Source of the DNA: Chryseobacterium sp. Leaf404
GTDB taxonomy: Bacteria > Bacteroidota > Bacteroidia > Flavobacteriales > Weeksellaceae
Assembly (NCBI RefSeq): GCF_001424145.1
Contig: NZ_LMQM01000003.1
Location: 1 to 64,000, forward strand
Reading direction: 5' to 3'
Length of the DNA stretch: 64,000 bases
A model generated the notes under the pieces. That model was not told where the DNA came from. It saw only the letters and a list, made by a program, of their open reading frames with translations, and searched no databases. Of the stretch, positions 55,366 through 63,841 are shown piece after piece; the first letter of the stretch is position 1; each line of letters opens with the position of its first letter. The translations under genes were made by a program, and so were the position numbers.

Positions 55366-56484
55366 AATAGTTCTTTGTACTAATGTATTCAATCTCTTTT
55401 AATTTCGAACTAACTCGGTTTTCACCAGATCATAATTTTTTTAATTCTGTCCACTTTTCGGTAAATGATTTCATCATCATTATCATAAATGTGAAATCCA
55501 ACCATAACTAAGGTCTTCAAAGGTTTATTTCGACCAGTTTACAACATTTGAAACAGAAACCTAGAATATTTGTATTTGGCAACTGATAAATCAATTATAG
55601 TTTTAAATTCAAGAATTGCTTGATCAATGCTTTCTATAAAATGATATGTGATACCTTTAAAAATTAATATTACATTACTCTTGAGATTTGGTAATATTCC
55701 AAGATTTCAGATATCTCAAAAATGATATTTTTCGCCATCAACTAAAATTCAAAACTTTTAGTAAACCTTATCGGCAAAATAAACTTTTGCTATACAAAAA
55801 CCACATAGTTTTTTGCCTATAATGGCAAATCTAATCCTGTAAAAAGTTTAGGTTTTCAATCCTGACAACTGTGAAATTCTTTCCAAATCTTCTACCAAAT
55901 GTTTCGATATTTCTTCGGTTATGGGTACAACGCAAAATGGCGCCAACAAAAGAAAGTTGGCGCCATTTGTTTTCATATATACTCATTTTGGAGAGCCACA
56001 TAAAGTTGATGTTTTCGCAAAGGGCTTTTCCTATTTTTCGGGACGAATAAATATTATTCATTTACACAAAAAACAAATCTTTTACAACGATTTTTTGACG
56101 ATGCTTTTTCTCACACGCATACCTTAGATTAATCATTTTATTAAGGAAAGCATTGTAAGATGTAAGCTGCTATTCAGTAGTACTTGGTTTAGTAATAGGC
56201 ACAGTCTTGGAGACTAGACCAATCATCTCATGTTCTTAAGCTGCCTTTGATAAAATCTTTGGTGAATTACTCACAAAAGCTCACCAAATTTTAATTTGTC
56301 TACTCTCAAAATTGCAATCAATATCAGTTTTCACTACCAAATAATATCGATATAATTTACTGTAATTATTTTGTCCCAGCAAAAACTTTCCGCCGATTAC
56401 CCTTGTTTTGGTTTAGGATAACCCTGATTCTGTTAATTTTATTTTCAAAGCTTGATGCAATTTTGCAAGTATAAAAATCAAGAT
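55366..56484. other. Long gene-poor interval
   Basis: No complete gene is accepted in these 1119 bases. On the minus strand GITYHFIESIDQAILEFKTI (near 55570-55660) and TEEISKHLVEDLERISQLSG (near 55850-55920) read like short pieces of decayed genes in frames closed on both sides. A perfect 13-bp hairpin lies at 55935-55968. The frames 55831-56061 and 55921-56127 overlap this hairpin on opposite strands and look spurious. Confidence 0.45.
55935..55968. terminator. Perfect 13-bp GC-rich hairpin
   Basis: AAATGGCGCCAAC (55935-55947) pairs perfectly with GTTGGCGCCATTT (55956-55968) around AAAAGAAA. GTTTTC follows on the plus strand. It is the strongest hairpin in this interval, yet no intact gene ends next to it. 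It may have terminated a lost gene. Confidence 0.55.
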
Positions 56485-57396
56485 ATGAATATTGTAATAA
56501 CTGGCTCTTTAGGGAACATCGGAAAACCATTAACAAAATTATTGATTGCCAATGGACATAAAGTAACAGTCATAAGTAGTAAACAAGAAAGAATTTCTGC
56601 TATAGAAGCTCTAAATGCAATTCCAGCAATCGGAAGCATTCAAGACGCCGATTTTTTAACCCAAACATTTAGAGGCGCAGATATCGTTTATTTGATGGAA
56701 GCTTGGGAAGGGATAGGAAGCCTTTTCGATAAGAATATAGATTTCGTAGCAGAATTCAAAAACATTGCCTATAATTATGTAAAAGCGGTTCAAGATTCCG
56801 GTGTCAAAAAGATCGTCCATTTGAGCAGCGTGGGTGCACACTCCGAAAAAGGAACCGGCAGCCTTCTGGTTCACCACACCGTTGAAAATATTTTAAGAAC
56901 GCTTCCCGAAGATGTATCCATCAAGTTTATGCGTCCTGTTGGATTTTTCACAAACATCTACCGATGGCTCCCCATGATAAAAGCACAAGGTGCGATAGTT
57001 CAAAGTTATGGTGGCGACCAGAAAGAACCTTGGGTTTCTCCTGATGATATAGCATCCACTGTTGCTAAAGAAATGGAAAAGCCATTCAATGGAAGAACTG
57101 TACATTATCTTGCCAGTGATGAAGTTTCACCCAATGAAATTGCACGGGTTTTAGGAAAAGCTATCGGTAACTCAGACTTGGAATGGAAAGTAATCTCTTC
57201 TGAAGAATTATTGAAACAGATGCTATCGGCAGGTATTAATGAATGGATAGCAACTGGTTTGGTTGCCATGCAGAAAGCTCAGGCAGATGGAAGTCTCTAC
57301 GATGATTTTTACCTGAATAAACCTGAATTAGGAAAAGTAAAACTTAACGATTTTGCAACCGAATTTGCAGCTGAATATAACCAACAAAATAATTGA
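56485..57396 (+). CDS. NmrA-like NAD(P)-binding protein
   Basis: I start at ATG 56485 (MNIVITGSLGNIGKPLTKLL), giving 303 residues; the extension from 56452 lacks the family start. The Rossmann motif GSLGNIG, basic residues after strand two (SSKQERIS) and KIVHLSSVGAHS match the atypical SDR/NmrA group, which includes quinone oxidoreductase 2-like enzymes and redox-sensing NADP-binding proteins. The next gene starts four bases after its stop, forming a two-gene unit with the SDR. Confidence 0.88.
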   Translation: MNIVITGSLGNIGKPLTKLLIANGHKVTVISSKQERISAIEALNAIPAIGSIQDADFLTQTFRGADIVYLMEAWEGIGSLFDKNIDFVAEFKNIAYNYVKAVQDSGVKKIVHLSSVGAHSEKGTGSLLVHHTVENILRTLPEDVSIKFMRPVGFFTNIYRWLPMIKAQGAIVQSYGGDQKEPWVSPDDIASTVAKEMEKPFNGRTVHYLASDEVSPNEIARVLGKAIGNSDLEWKVISSEELLKQMLSAGINEWIATGLVAMQKAQADGSLYDDFYLNKPELGKVKLNDFATEFAAEYNQQNN

Positions 57397-57400
57397 TAAG

Positions 57401-58138
57401 ATGAAAAAAGCATTAATTACAGGAGCAAACAAAGGAATTGGATTTGAGACAGCTAAACAGCTTTTAGAAAACGGTTATTTTGTTTTCATCGGAAGCAGAA
57501 ATTATGAGAATGGCAAACTTGCTGTGCAAAAACTTAATGAAGTCGGATTTAAAAATGTTGAAGCTATACAATTGGATGTCACGGATATGACATCGATATT
57601 ATCTGCCAAGCAGGTAATCAAAAGCAAAACAGAAACTCTAGATGTACTCATCAACAATGCAGGAATTAATGGTGGATTTCCTCAGACAGCTCTGGAAGCA
57701 TCGGCAGAAACTTTTCAAAAAGTAATGGATACCAATCTTTACGGGGTGATAAGGGTTACCCAGACATTTATGGATCTACTCAGAGAATCAAACCAACCGA
57801 GAATTGTCAACGTATCATCCAGCGGATGTTCACTAGCACTTCATTGCGATCCGGATTGGAAGTATTACAGTCATAAGGCAGCATTATACCCGGCATCCAA
57901 AGCAGCAATGAATATGTACACGATCAATCTGGCATATGAGCTACGGGATACCGCTTTCAAGGTAAATGCCGTCTGTCCCGGTTTTGTCGCGACCGATTTC
58001 AATGGTCACAGAGGTACGGGCACCGCCGAAGAGGGAGGAAAAAGAATAGCCAAATACGCAATGATTGGAAATGACGGTGTTACCGGTAAATTTATCAGTG
58101 AAGAATATAATCCTGAAACAGGGGAAACACCCTGGTAA
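57401..58138 (+). CDS. Carbonyl-reductase-like SDR
   Basis: I start at ATG 57401, four bases after the upstream stop, giving 245 residues. ITGANKGIGFETAKQL, INNAGING, Ser in VNVSSSG and the catalytic YPASK are present, as is NAVCPGFVATDFN. This set fits NADPH-dependent carbonyl reductases that reduce quinones and aldehydes. It is followed by an AraC gene 74 bases downstream. Confidence 0.92.
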   Translation: MKKALITGANKGIGFETAKQLLENGYFVFIGSRNYENGKLAVQKLNEVGFKNVEAIQLDVTDMTSILSAKQVIKSKTETLDVLINNAGINGGFPQTALEASAETFQKVMDTNLYGVIRVTQTFMDLLRESNQPRIVNVSSSGCSLALHCDPDWKYYSHKAALYPASKAAMNMYTINLAYELRDTAFKVNAVCPGFVATDFNGHRGTGTAEEGGKRIAKYAMIGNDGVTGKFISEEYNPETGETPW

Positions 58139-58212
58139 TTAATTCAGTATTTTTGTAAGATATAGCAGTATCATCCATAATACCAATTATTATCTGTAAT
58201 TTTTTTTAAAAG

Positions 58213-59124
58213 ATGAAAGGCAAAGAAAATAAAATATACAAATTCAACTCATTATCAGAATTCCATCAGGTATTTGGTCTTTCCAAGCCCGAAAACCCGC
58301 TGGTGAGTTTTATTCGTATTGAAGACATGGAAATGCCTAATGAACCCCTGCCCGATTTTCTGGTGCTCGATTTTTATAAAATCGCCTATAAAGATACTAT
58401 CGGGCAGGCAAAATACGGACAGCATCACTATGATTTCGGTGAAGGAGGCCTGGTTTTTACAGCGCCGGGGCAGTTATTTGAAAAACCCTTGAATAAGAAA
58501 AGTAACGGGTACATTCTGTTGGTGCATCCTGATTTTTTCTTGTCTTACACTCTTTCAAAAAAAATCAGGCATTATGGCTTTTTCTCCTACAATACAGATG
58601 AAGCATTACGGGTTTCCGAAAAGGAAAAGGAGACCTTGTTTTCCGTTTTTAAAATTCTAGACGAAGAGCTCAAAAGCAGAATTGATGATTTCAGTCAAGA
58701 TGTTATCGTTTCGCAAATAGAGCTGCTCCTTAACTATAGCAGCCGGTTCTACAAGAGGCAGTTTGCAACCTACAAGGCTGTAAACCAGAATATCATTCAG
58801 CGGTTTGAAAATGCTTTGGATATTTATTTTAATAATGAAAATGAGGAACAAAACGGAATTCCAAGTGTTCAGTATTTTGCCGAACAGTTAAATGTCTCTG
58901 CAAATTATCTGAGCGATATGTTGCGTTCATTAACAGGACTCAACACACAACAACATATTCATCAGAGAATTATTGAGAATGCCAAAGAAATATTGTCTGC
59001 AACAGATCGTTCTGTTTCTGAAATTGCATATCAGCTGGGATTTGATTACCCGCAGTCGTTTACAAGACTCTTTAAAAGCAAGACAAACCAAACGCCGCTG
59101 GAATTCAGGCAATCTTTTAATTAA
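58213..59124 (+). CDS. AraC family regulator
   Basis: This 303-residue protein is a paralogue of the AraC protein at 36471: both start with a SEFHQVFG/SELHEALG motif and PENPL, and carry the sensing pattern FTAPGQLFEKP versus FVKPQQKVVFK. The C-terminal AraC domain is FAEQLNVSANYLSDMLRSLT, then LGFDYPQSFTRLFKSKTNQT. It closes the NmrA-SDR-AraC unit and probably regulates it. The duplicated SDR-AraC layout with the 37409/36471 pair supports common ancestry. Confidence 0.93.
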   Translation: MKGKENKIYKFNSLSEFHQVFGLSKPENPLVSFIRIEDMEMPNEPLPDFLVLDFYKIAYKDTIGQAKYGQHHYDFGEGGLVFTAPGQLFEKPLNKKSNGYILLVHPDFFLSYTLSKKIRHYGFFSYNTDEALRVSEKEKETLFSVFKILDEELKSRIDDFSQDVIVSQIELLLNYSSRFYKRQFATYKAVNQNIIQRFENALDIYFNNENEEQNGIPSVQYFAEQLNVSANYLSDMLRSLTGLNTQQHIHQRIIENAKEILSATDRSVSEIAYQLGFDYPQSFTRLFKSKTNQTPLEFRQSFN

Positions 59125-59156
59125 TAGAAGAGAAACCTGTAACTTAAAGATAAAAG

Positions 59157-59732
59157 ATGATGGACGACGACTATACTTCACTAAGAAAACATATCGAAAA
59201 AATTGTACAGCTCACGGATGAGGAATTTGCTTTTGTAAGCAAACATTTTAATTTTGAAAAATTTAAAAAGAAAGAGTCCCTTTTTACTGGAGGCGATCCG
59301 GTGAAATACGTATATTTTGTTATTTCTGGCCTTCTAAAACTTTTTTATACCGATAAAGAGGCTAAAGAGCACATTGTTTCATTCGCTATGGAAGATTGGT
59401 GGGAAACAGATTTTCAGGCTTATTATACCGAAAGCAATGCTCTGCTTACATTGGAATGTCTAGAAGACACCAGGGTTCTAAGTTTATCGCTGGAGGATTT
59501 TGAAAAGCTTTGTAACGGTTTGCAGAAGATGGAACGTTTCTTTCTAAAAAAATCCATTGCAGGGCATATTGGTTCCGAGAGACGTATTTTATCCTTTCTG
59601 ACGTCTGGAGCCAAAGACAGATATGAACAGCTGCTTGCGAAAAGTCCATCATTAATGCAGAGAATTCCAAAGTCGCTTCTTGCCTCATACTTAGGAGTTT
59701 CAAGAGAAACCCTCAGCCGCTTAATTTCTTGA
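59157..59732 (+). CDS. Crp/Fnr family regulator
   Basis: This 191-residue paralogue of the protein at 30471 has the same beta-roll landmarks (SFAMEDWW, then ETDFQAYYTESNALLTLECL). Its C-terminal helix-turn-helix is KSLLASYLGVSRETLSR, ending three residues later. It lies 32 bases after the AraC gene. A perfect TGTGA-N6-TCACA box begins 12 bases after its stop, before the RidA gene. The effector is unknown. Confidence 0.93.
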   Translation: MMDDDYTSLRKHIEKIVQLTDEEFAFVSKHFNFEKFKKKESLFTGGDPVKYVYFVISGLLKLFYTDKEAKEHIVSFAMEDWWETDFQAYYTESNALLTLECLEDTRVLSLSLEDFEKLCNGLQKMERFFLKKSIAGHIGSERRILSFLTSGAKDRYEQLLAKSPSLMQRIPKSLLASYLGVSRETLSRLIS

Positions 59733-59743
59733 TAGCTACAAAT

Positions 59744-59759
59744 TGTGAGGTTTGTCACA
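59744..59759. promoter_or_regulatory. Crp-type operator before the RidA-like gene
   Basis: TGTGAGGTTTGTCACA matches TGTGA-N6-TCACA perfectly. It lies 51 bases before the RidA-like start, with TTTGC 27 bases further on, placing it upstream of a plausible -7 region. The same arrangement occurs at 30442. Confidence 0.7.
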
Positions 59760-59810
59760 CGCCCTGCAGCAAAAATATCCTGAGCTTTGCATTACAATAA
59801 TTTTAAAACA

Positions 59811-60200
59811 ATGGAAAAGAAAGTAATCAATCCTTGGAAATGGCAGGACGCCAGAAACTATGTGCAGGCAGTAGAAGTTAAAAATAATGAAGGAACGCTT
59901 TATGTATCAGGACAGACCGCCATCAGTGATGACGGAATTTCGAGTGATGCAGATATGAGAACCCAAATTTTTCATACGATTGAAAATTTGGAAAAAGTAA
60001 TTCTTGCAAGCAGTTATGAGATAAAAAACATTGTCCGTCTCAATATTTACCATACCAATTCTGCCGAGTTATTTGAAAACTTTGATGTGATTCAGGAATG
60101 GCTGACCAAAAATGAGATACAGCAAACTAGCACTGTTTTGGAAGTCAAGACCCTTTTTGAAACTCTGAAAGTGGAGTTCGAAGCAACTGTGGTGAAGTAA
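59811..60200 (+). CDS. RidA/YjgF/YER057c family protein
   Basis: I start at ATG 59811 (MEKKVINPWKWQDARNYVQA), giving 129 residues, the usual family length; 59787 adds eight residues with no family match. The sequence GTLYVSGQTAISDDG, then TIENLEKVILASSYEIKNIV, is typical. RidA proteins hydrolyse reactive enamines and imines to ketones plus ammonia, preventing damage to PLP enzymes. The usual substrate Arg near residue 105 is not obvious here, so this may be a Rid subgroup with another role. It is the probable target of the adjacent Crp-type regulator. Confidence 0.88.
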   Translation: MEKKVINPWKWQDARNYVQAVEVKNNEGTLYVSGQTAISDDGISSDADMRTQIFHTIENLEKVILASSYEIKNIVRLNIYHTNSAELFENFDVIQEWLTKNEIQQTSTVLEVKTLFETLKVEFEATVVK

Positions 60201-60212
60201 TTAGTATTTTTG

Positions 60213-60244
60213 AAGCTGGTCTAAAAGGTCAGCTTCTTTTTTTT
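60213..60244 (+). terminator. Intrinsic terminator after the RidA-like gene
   Basis: GAAGCTG (60213-60219) pairs with CAGCTTC (60231-60237), followed by an eight-T run. It lies 12 bases after the stop. Confidence 0.85.
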
Positions 60245-60344
60245 GAATGATTTGCTGACAATTTATGTATTTGCAGATACGTCCGCTTTTTATTTATAAC
60301 GCCTCAATGACCACCCTTTTCTAATCTTTAGAAATTAAAACATA

Positions 60345-60431
60345 GTAACATTGAAGTTACAAAGTATGGATTTTGTTACAGTAACTTTTAGTTACAAAGT
60401 TACTAAAGTAAATTTAAATGATTTACATTTG
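60345..60431 (+). promoter_or_regulatory. GTTAC operator array and promoter of the SDR gene
   Basis: GTAAC-N6-GTTAC (60345-60360), GTTACAGTAAC (60375-60385) and GTTAC-AAA-GTTAC (60391-60403) precede TACATTTG (60424-60431), a good -7 element for the SDR at 60579. The same GTTAC units flank the HxlR gene start at 61851. HxlR operators are commonly of the form GTAAC or TACT inverted repeats, so this is a strong candidate regulon site. The rest of 60201-60578 holds only the terminator above and AT-rich leader. Confidence 0.65.
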
Positions 60432-60578
60432 CCTCAGAATTTATAACAGCTAAACAGAGCTTCTATCGGATCACAATAAAGCATTTTTACATACTCAGCT
60501 TTTTAAATAATGAAGATAAGTGTCAAAAAAATCAATTACCCTGATAAGATATTTCCGTTTAGATTTAATTAAAATAAA

Positions 60579-61325
60579 ATGAACAAATTAAAAGACAAAG
60601 TAGCCGTTATAACAGGCGGAACTACAGGAATTGGATTTGCCACTGCGCAAGCATTCATCAATGCTGAAGCGAAAGTTTGGATCACTGGAAGAACCGCAGA
60701 CAAACTGGAAAAAGCTGCCGCTGAAATCAACAGTCCAAATTTAAAAACCGTTACATCAGATACATCCAAGCTGGAAGAAATTTCCATTTTGGAAAAAGCT
60801 ATTGCTGAAAGTGGCCATAAAATAGATGTACTATTTTTAAATGCTGGAATAGGAACATTTAAAGGAATTGAGCAAATGACAGAAGAAGATTTTGATGGGC
60901 AATTTAACACCAACGTTAAGGGACATTTTTTCACACTACAGAAATTAATTCCTCATTTGGCTGATGGTGCTTCGGTCATAATTACCTCTTCAACAGCGGC
61001 AACAGCGGCAAATGTTGGTACAAGTGTATATGCCGCTACCAAAGGAGCCTTAAATAAAATTGCTCAGGTTGCTGCTAATGAGTTGGCTGGAAGAAATATC
61101 CGGGTAAATGTTGTAAGCCCTGGATCAACGGCTACTCCCGGACTGACCAGTGTGATCTCTGAAGAAATCAAACAGCACTTTGCTAGCGTGACAGCATTGA
61201 AAAGATTGGGAGAACCTTCGGAAATTGCTCAAACCGTTTTATTTCTTGCTTCTGATGCCGCAAGTTTCATCACCGGAACTGAAATTATCGCTGACGGTGG
61301 TTATTTAAATTATGCAACTAAATAA
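60579..61325 (+). CDS. Short-chain dehydrogenase/reductase
   Basis: This 248-residue SDR has TGGTTGIG (13-20), Arg in ITGRTADKL suggesting NADP(H), LNAGIGT, Ser in ITSSTA and the catalytic YAATK. The C-terminal ADGGY is typical. It is probably controlled by the HxlR protein at 61498, because GTTAC sites lie in its promoter. SDR genes of this class are frequent HxlR partners, reducing reactive carbonyls or quinones. Confidence 0.93.
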   Translation: MNKLKDKVAVITGGTTGIGFATAQAFINAEAKVWITGRTADKLEKAAAEINSPNLKTVTSDTSKLEEISILEKAIAESGHKIDVLFLNAGIGTFKGIEQMTEEDFDGQFNTNVKGHFFTLQKLIPHLADGASVIITSSTAATAANVGTSVYAATKGALNKIAQVAANELAGRNIRVNVVSPGSTATPGLTSVISEEIKQHFASVTALKRLGEPSEIAQTVLFLASDAASFITGTEIIADGGYLNYATK

Positions 61326-61350
61326 TTCCTTATAATTAATTCAAGATGGG

Positions 61351-61372
61351 GAGCGCAAATATTGCTCTTTTT
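61351..61372 (+). terminator. Terminator after the SDR gene
   Basis: GAGCGCAA (61351-61358) pairs with TTGCTC (61362-61367) with one bulge, followed by a five-T run. Confidence 0.55.
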
Positions 61373-61450
61373 CGGTTTGAAAGAATATTATAAAAAAACA
61401 GGAGCTTTTTAAAACAACTTGTTTAAGCGAAACTTGCAACATTAAAGTAG

Positions 61451-61480
61451 ATCCCCAATAAGAAAATGTTGGGGATTTTT
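61451..61480. terminator. Hairpin after the HxlR gene
   Basis: ATCCCCAA (61451-61458) pairs with TTGGGGAT (61469-61476), followed by TTTT on the plus strand and preceded by an A/T-rich stretch. It lies 20 bases past the HxlR stop codon on the minus strand and separates the convergent SDR and HxlR genes. Confidence 0.75.
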
Positions 61481-61497
61481 ACTTTTTTTCGTCTGTT

Positions 61498-61851
61498 TTA
61501 ATCTTTGGTAATTTCTTTTCGATGTTCTGTTCCCCAATCTGAAAGATTCCGAATCACCGATGTCAATTTTTTGCCGTGAGGCGTCAGTTCGTACAACACA
61601 CTCACAGGATGGGTATTCAGAATATTTCTTTGGGCGAGTTTATTAATTTCTAATTCTTTCAATTCTTTACTCAACATTTTATTGGATATTCCGCTTACAT
61701 CATTAAGCAGATCGGTGAATCTCCTTTTTTCGTTAAAACAGAGTGACGCCAAGATTGAAATTTTCCATTTGCCACTCAGCACATACATTGCGTCATTTAC
61801 GGCTCTCACGTGCGCGTCACACGAATTGCTTGTTGTTTTTATGTCTGTCAT
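61498..61851 (-). CDS. HxlR family regulator
   Basis: This 117-residue winged-helix protein has VLSGKWKISILASLCFNEKR, RFTDLLNDVSGISNKMLSKE and DWGTEHR. Cys11 in the N-terminal arm (NSCDAH) matches the redox-sensing Cys of HxlR/YodB-type repressors. Its promoter overlaps GTTAC repeats that also occur before the SDR at 60579, so it probably controls itself, that SDR and the divergent monooxygenase at 61991. Confidence 0.93.
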   Translation of the reverse strand: MTDIKTTSNSCDAHVRAVNDAMYVLSGKWKISILASLCFNEKRRFTDLLNDVSGISNKMLSKELKELEINKLAQRNILNTHPVSVLYELTPHGKKLTSVIRNLSDWGTEHRKEITKD

Positions 61852-61853
61852 TT

Positions 61854-61929
61854 GTTACTTTGTTACCTATACGTTACAGTTACTTTTTGATACTTCGTTA
61901 CAAATTTAAACAAATAGTTGGTATATTTG
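61854..61929. promoter_or_regulatory. Divergent promoters with GTTAC array
   Basis: GTTAC occurs at 61854, 61862, 61873, 61879 and 61897. On the minus strand TAAATTTG (61908-61901) is the -7 element of the HxlR gene. On the plus strand TATATTTG (61922-61929) serves the gene at 61991. The array lies between HxlR's -7 element and its start codon. Confidence 0.65.
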
Positions 61930-61990
61930 CATAAGAAAATGAGACGAATTATAAAACGTTGATTAATACAATTATAAACCCTTATAAAAA

Positions 61991-62299
61991 ATGGAAAAGT
62001 TTACATTAGCAATTAAATTTACAGCAAGACCGGATAACCACGAACAATTTAAACAAGCCCTTACTGACCTTTTTGAAACAGTAAGCCAGCAGGAAAATTT
62101 TGTACACGCAACCATTCATCAGAATATTCAGAAGGCAGAAGAATTTCTTGTTTATGAAGTTTGGAATGAGGACATCGACCACTTTATGAATGTAACCCTT
62201 AAACAACCTTACGTCCTGGAATGGGAACAACTATTGGTAGATATGGAAATCGTACGTGAGCCGTCGGTTTATAAGTCTTTTGCAAAATTCAAAAAGTAG
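61991..62299 (+). CDS. Quinol-monooxygenase-like ABM domain protein
   Basis: This 102-residue protein has the antibiotic-biosynthesis-monooxygenase ferredoxin-like fold: LAIKFTARPDNHEQFKQALT, NFVHATIHQNIQKAEEFLVY and YEVWNEDIDHFMNVTLKQPY. Family members such as YgiN oxidise quinols without cofactor or stabilise flavin reactions. It is divergent from the HxlR gene and probably under its control, giving a quinone-response pair. A terminator follows at once. Confidence 0.88.
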   Translation: MEKFTLAIKFTARPDNHEQFKQALTDLFETVSQQENFVHATIHQNIQKAEEFLVYEVWNEDIDHFMNVTLKQPYVLEWEQLLVDMEIVREPSVYKSFAKFKK

Positions 62300-62302
62300 A
62301 TA

Positions 62303-62340
62303 AAAAACGTCTCAAAATAATTTGAGACGTTTTTTATTTT
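62303..62340 (+). terminator. Strong terminator after the monooxygenase
   Basis: AAAAACGTCTCAAA (62303-62316) pairs perfectly with TTTGAGACGTTTTT (62321-62334) around ATAA, with more T following. It may work in both directions. Confidence 0.9.
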
Positions 62341-62526
62341 AAAGTTCGAAATTAACCGATTTTAAAGTTTAGGGGAGATCTTTTGGTTATAGCATCTAAA
62401 AAGATGTGCTATTAGAAATTCTTAATGATTGGGCTTATTCTGTACTATACTTTTACATTTTTTAATTAATTAAAAATAGATAGATACGCAGAGTTTGAGA
62501 TCAAATTGCTTACAAAACACCTATTT

Positions 62527-62559
62527 AAAACAATCATTTCAAAATAAGTTGTATATTTG
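62527..62559 (+). promoter_or_regulatory. TetR promoter with operator copy 1
   Basis: AAAACAATCATTTCAAAAT (62527-62545) overlaps the -33 region, and TATATTTG (62552-62559) is the -7 element for the TetR gene at 62568. The operator core AAAC-AATC-ATTT is shared with the sites at 63157 and 63842. Here the right half (ATTTCA) is the consensus one. Confidence 0.6.
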
Positions 62560-62567
62560 TAACCGTT

Positions 62568-63143
62568 ATGGCAAGAAATGTAGAATTCAGCGAGGAACGG
62601 GCGATCGATAAAGCTATGGAAGTTTTTTGGACCAATGGGTACACGGCTACATCTATGCGTGACCTGACGGATGCTATGAGAATAAATAGTAGTAGCTTAT
62701 ACAATACCATTGGGGACAAACATACATTATTTATCAGGTGCTTGGAGAAATACACAGAACAACGTCAGCAAAGATTTCTTGAACTGACGCAGGGGCAGGC
62801 ATCTGCACTGGAGCAGCTAAAAGATCTGATCAAAGTAGTTACGTTAAGTATAGACCAGACACCTGCTGCCTGTATGGCTATCAAAGCTTCTTTCGAGATG
62901 GCGGAACGTGATCCACAGATTCATTCGATCCTTAAAACTGATGCTGAATTTTCTTATAACCAAGTCAGAGGTTTGCTAGAAAGAGCAATAGCTGAGGGGC
63001 AGCTACATAATGATCTGGATATGGAAGCCACCGCACATTATATCGTCAACAGTTTTACTGGTTGGTACGAAATGTATATTCTAAATAAAGATAAGAAGCA
63101 GATCCAAAAGATGGGCGATTTTTTGATCAAAACCCTTCTTTAA
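62568..63143 (+). CDS. TetR family regulator
   Basis: This 191-residue protein has the HTH AMEVFWTNGYTATSMRDLTD, AMRINSSSLYNTIGDKHTLF, and a C-terminal TetR_C domain with ACMAIKASFEMAE. Its own promoter and the leaders of the next two genes share a dyad, so it likely represses itself, the nitroreductase and the SDR. The effector is unknown; for this type, electrophiles or N-ethylmaleimide-like compounds are common. The leader is very short. Confidence 0.93.
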   Translation: MARNVEFSEERAIDKAMEVFWTNGYTATSMRDLTDAMRINSSSLYNTIGDKHTLFIRCLEKYTEQRQQRFLELTQGQASALEQLKDLIKVVTLSIDQTPAACMAIKASFEMAERDPQIHSILKTDAEFSYNQVRGLLERAIAEGQLHNDLDMEATAHYIVNSFTGWYEMYILNKDKKQIQKMGDFLIKTLL

Positions 63144-63156
63144 TTTTTTTTATTAA

Positions 63157-63180
63157 AATCTGAAACAATCATTTTAAAAT
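63157..63180. promoter_or_regulatory. TetR operator copy 2
   Basis: The 24 bases AATCTGAAACAATCATTTTA + AAAT are identical to copy 3 (63842-63865). The dyad TGAAAC-AATC-ATTTCA is seen with its left half intact. It precedes the nitroreductase start by 20 bases. Confidence 0.65.
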
Positions 63181-63199
63181 ACATATTAAAATTATATAT

Positions 63200-63829
63200 A
63201 TGAAATTATTAGAAAATTTGAACTGGCGTTATACCGTGAAAAAGTTCAGCAACCAAAAAGTAGATCAGGAAAAAATTGACAAGATCATTGAAGCTATCAA
63301 TCTGTCTGCTTCCTCGGGTGGGTTGCAGCCTTATAGGATCTTCATTATTGAAAATAAGGAACTTCAAAAAAAATTGAGAGGAGAATCTTTTAATGCGCAG
63401 ATAGAAGAAGCTTCACATGTGATCGTTTTTGCTTCCTATCATAAAATGACAAAAGGATATATTGAAGAATTCATGAATTTGAATGCTAAAGTACGCAATA
63501 TGCCGATTTCTGAATTGGAAGATTACAAAAATGCATTAGAATTTTATCATCTTAATAAGACTGAAGAAGAAAGTGCTATATGGGCTGCAAAGCAAGCTTA
63601 TATCGGCCTGGGTACTGCACTAATTGCAGCTGCTGAATTAAAAGTTGATGCCACACCAATGGAGGGTTTCGATTCCCAAATTGTAAACGAAGCTCTAAGT
63701 CTGGACGGAAAAAGTTTAAACAGCGTTCTGTTATTAGCCTTAGGTTACAGAGATTCAGAGAATGACTGGAATATAAAGCTTAAAAAAGTACGTCTTCCCA
63801 TAGAAGAGTTTTCCACAATCATCAAATAA
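63200..63829 (+). CDS. NAD(P)H-dependent nitroreductase (NfsB-like)
   Basis: This 209-residue protein has the nitroreductase start NWRYTVKKFSNQKVDQEKID, the FMN-contacting SASSGGLQPYRIFII, and AAKQAYIGLGTALIAAAELK, typical of the oxygen-insensitive NfsB/FRase I family. It reduces nitroaromatics and quinones using FMN. It lies between two identical operator copies and is cotranscribed with, or parallel to, the partial SDR downstream. Confidence 0.92.
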   Translation: MKLLENLNWRYTVKKFSNQKVDQEKIDKIIEAINLSASSGGLQPYRIFIIENKELQKKLRGESFNAQIEEASHVIVFASYHKMTKGYIEEFMNLNAKVRNMPISELEDYKNALEFYHLNKTEEESAIWAAKQAYIGLGTALIAAAELKVDATPMEGFDSQIVNEALSLDGKSLNSVLLLALGYRDSENDWNIKLKKVRLPIEEFSTIIK

Positions 63830-63841
63830 TTTTTTTCATTT

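Noticed and set aside
55831..56127. Opposing frames (76 and 68 codons) around 55.9 kb
   Set aside because: They overlap each other on opposite strands across a perfect hairpin, and neither resembles a known protein.
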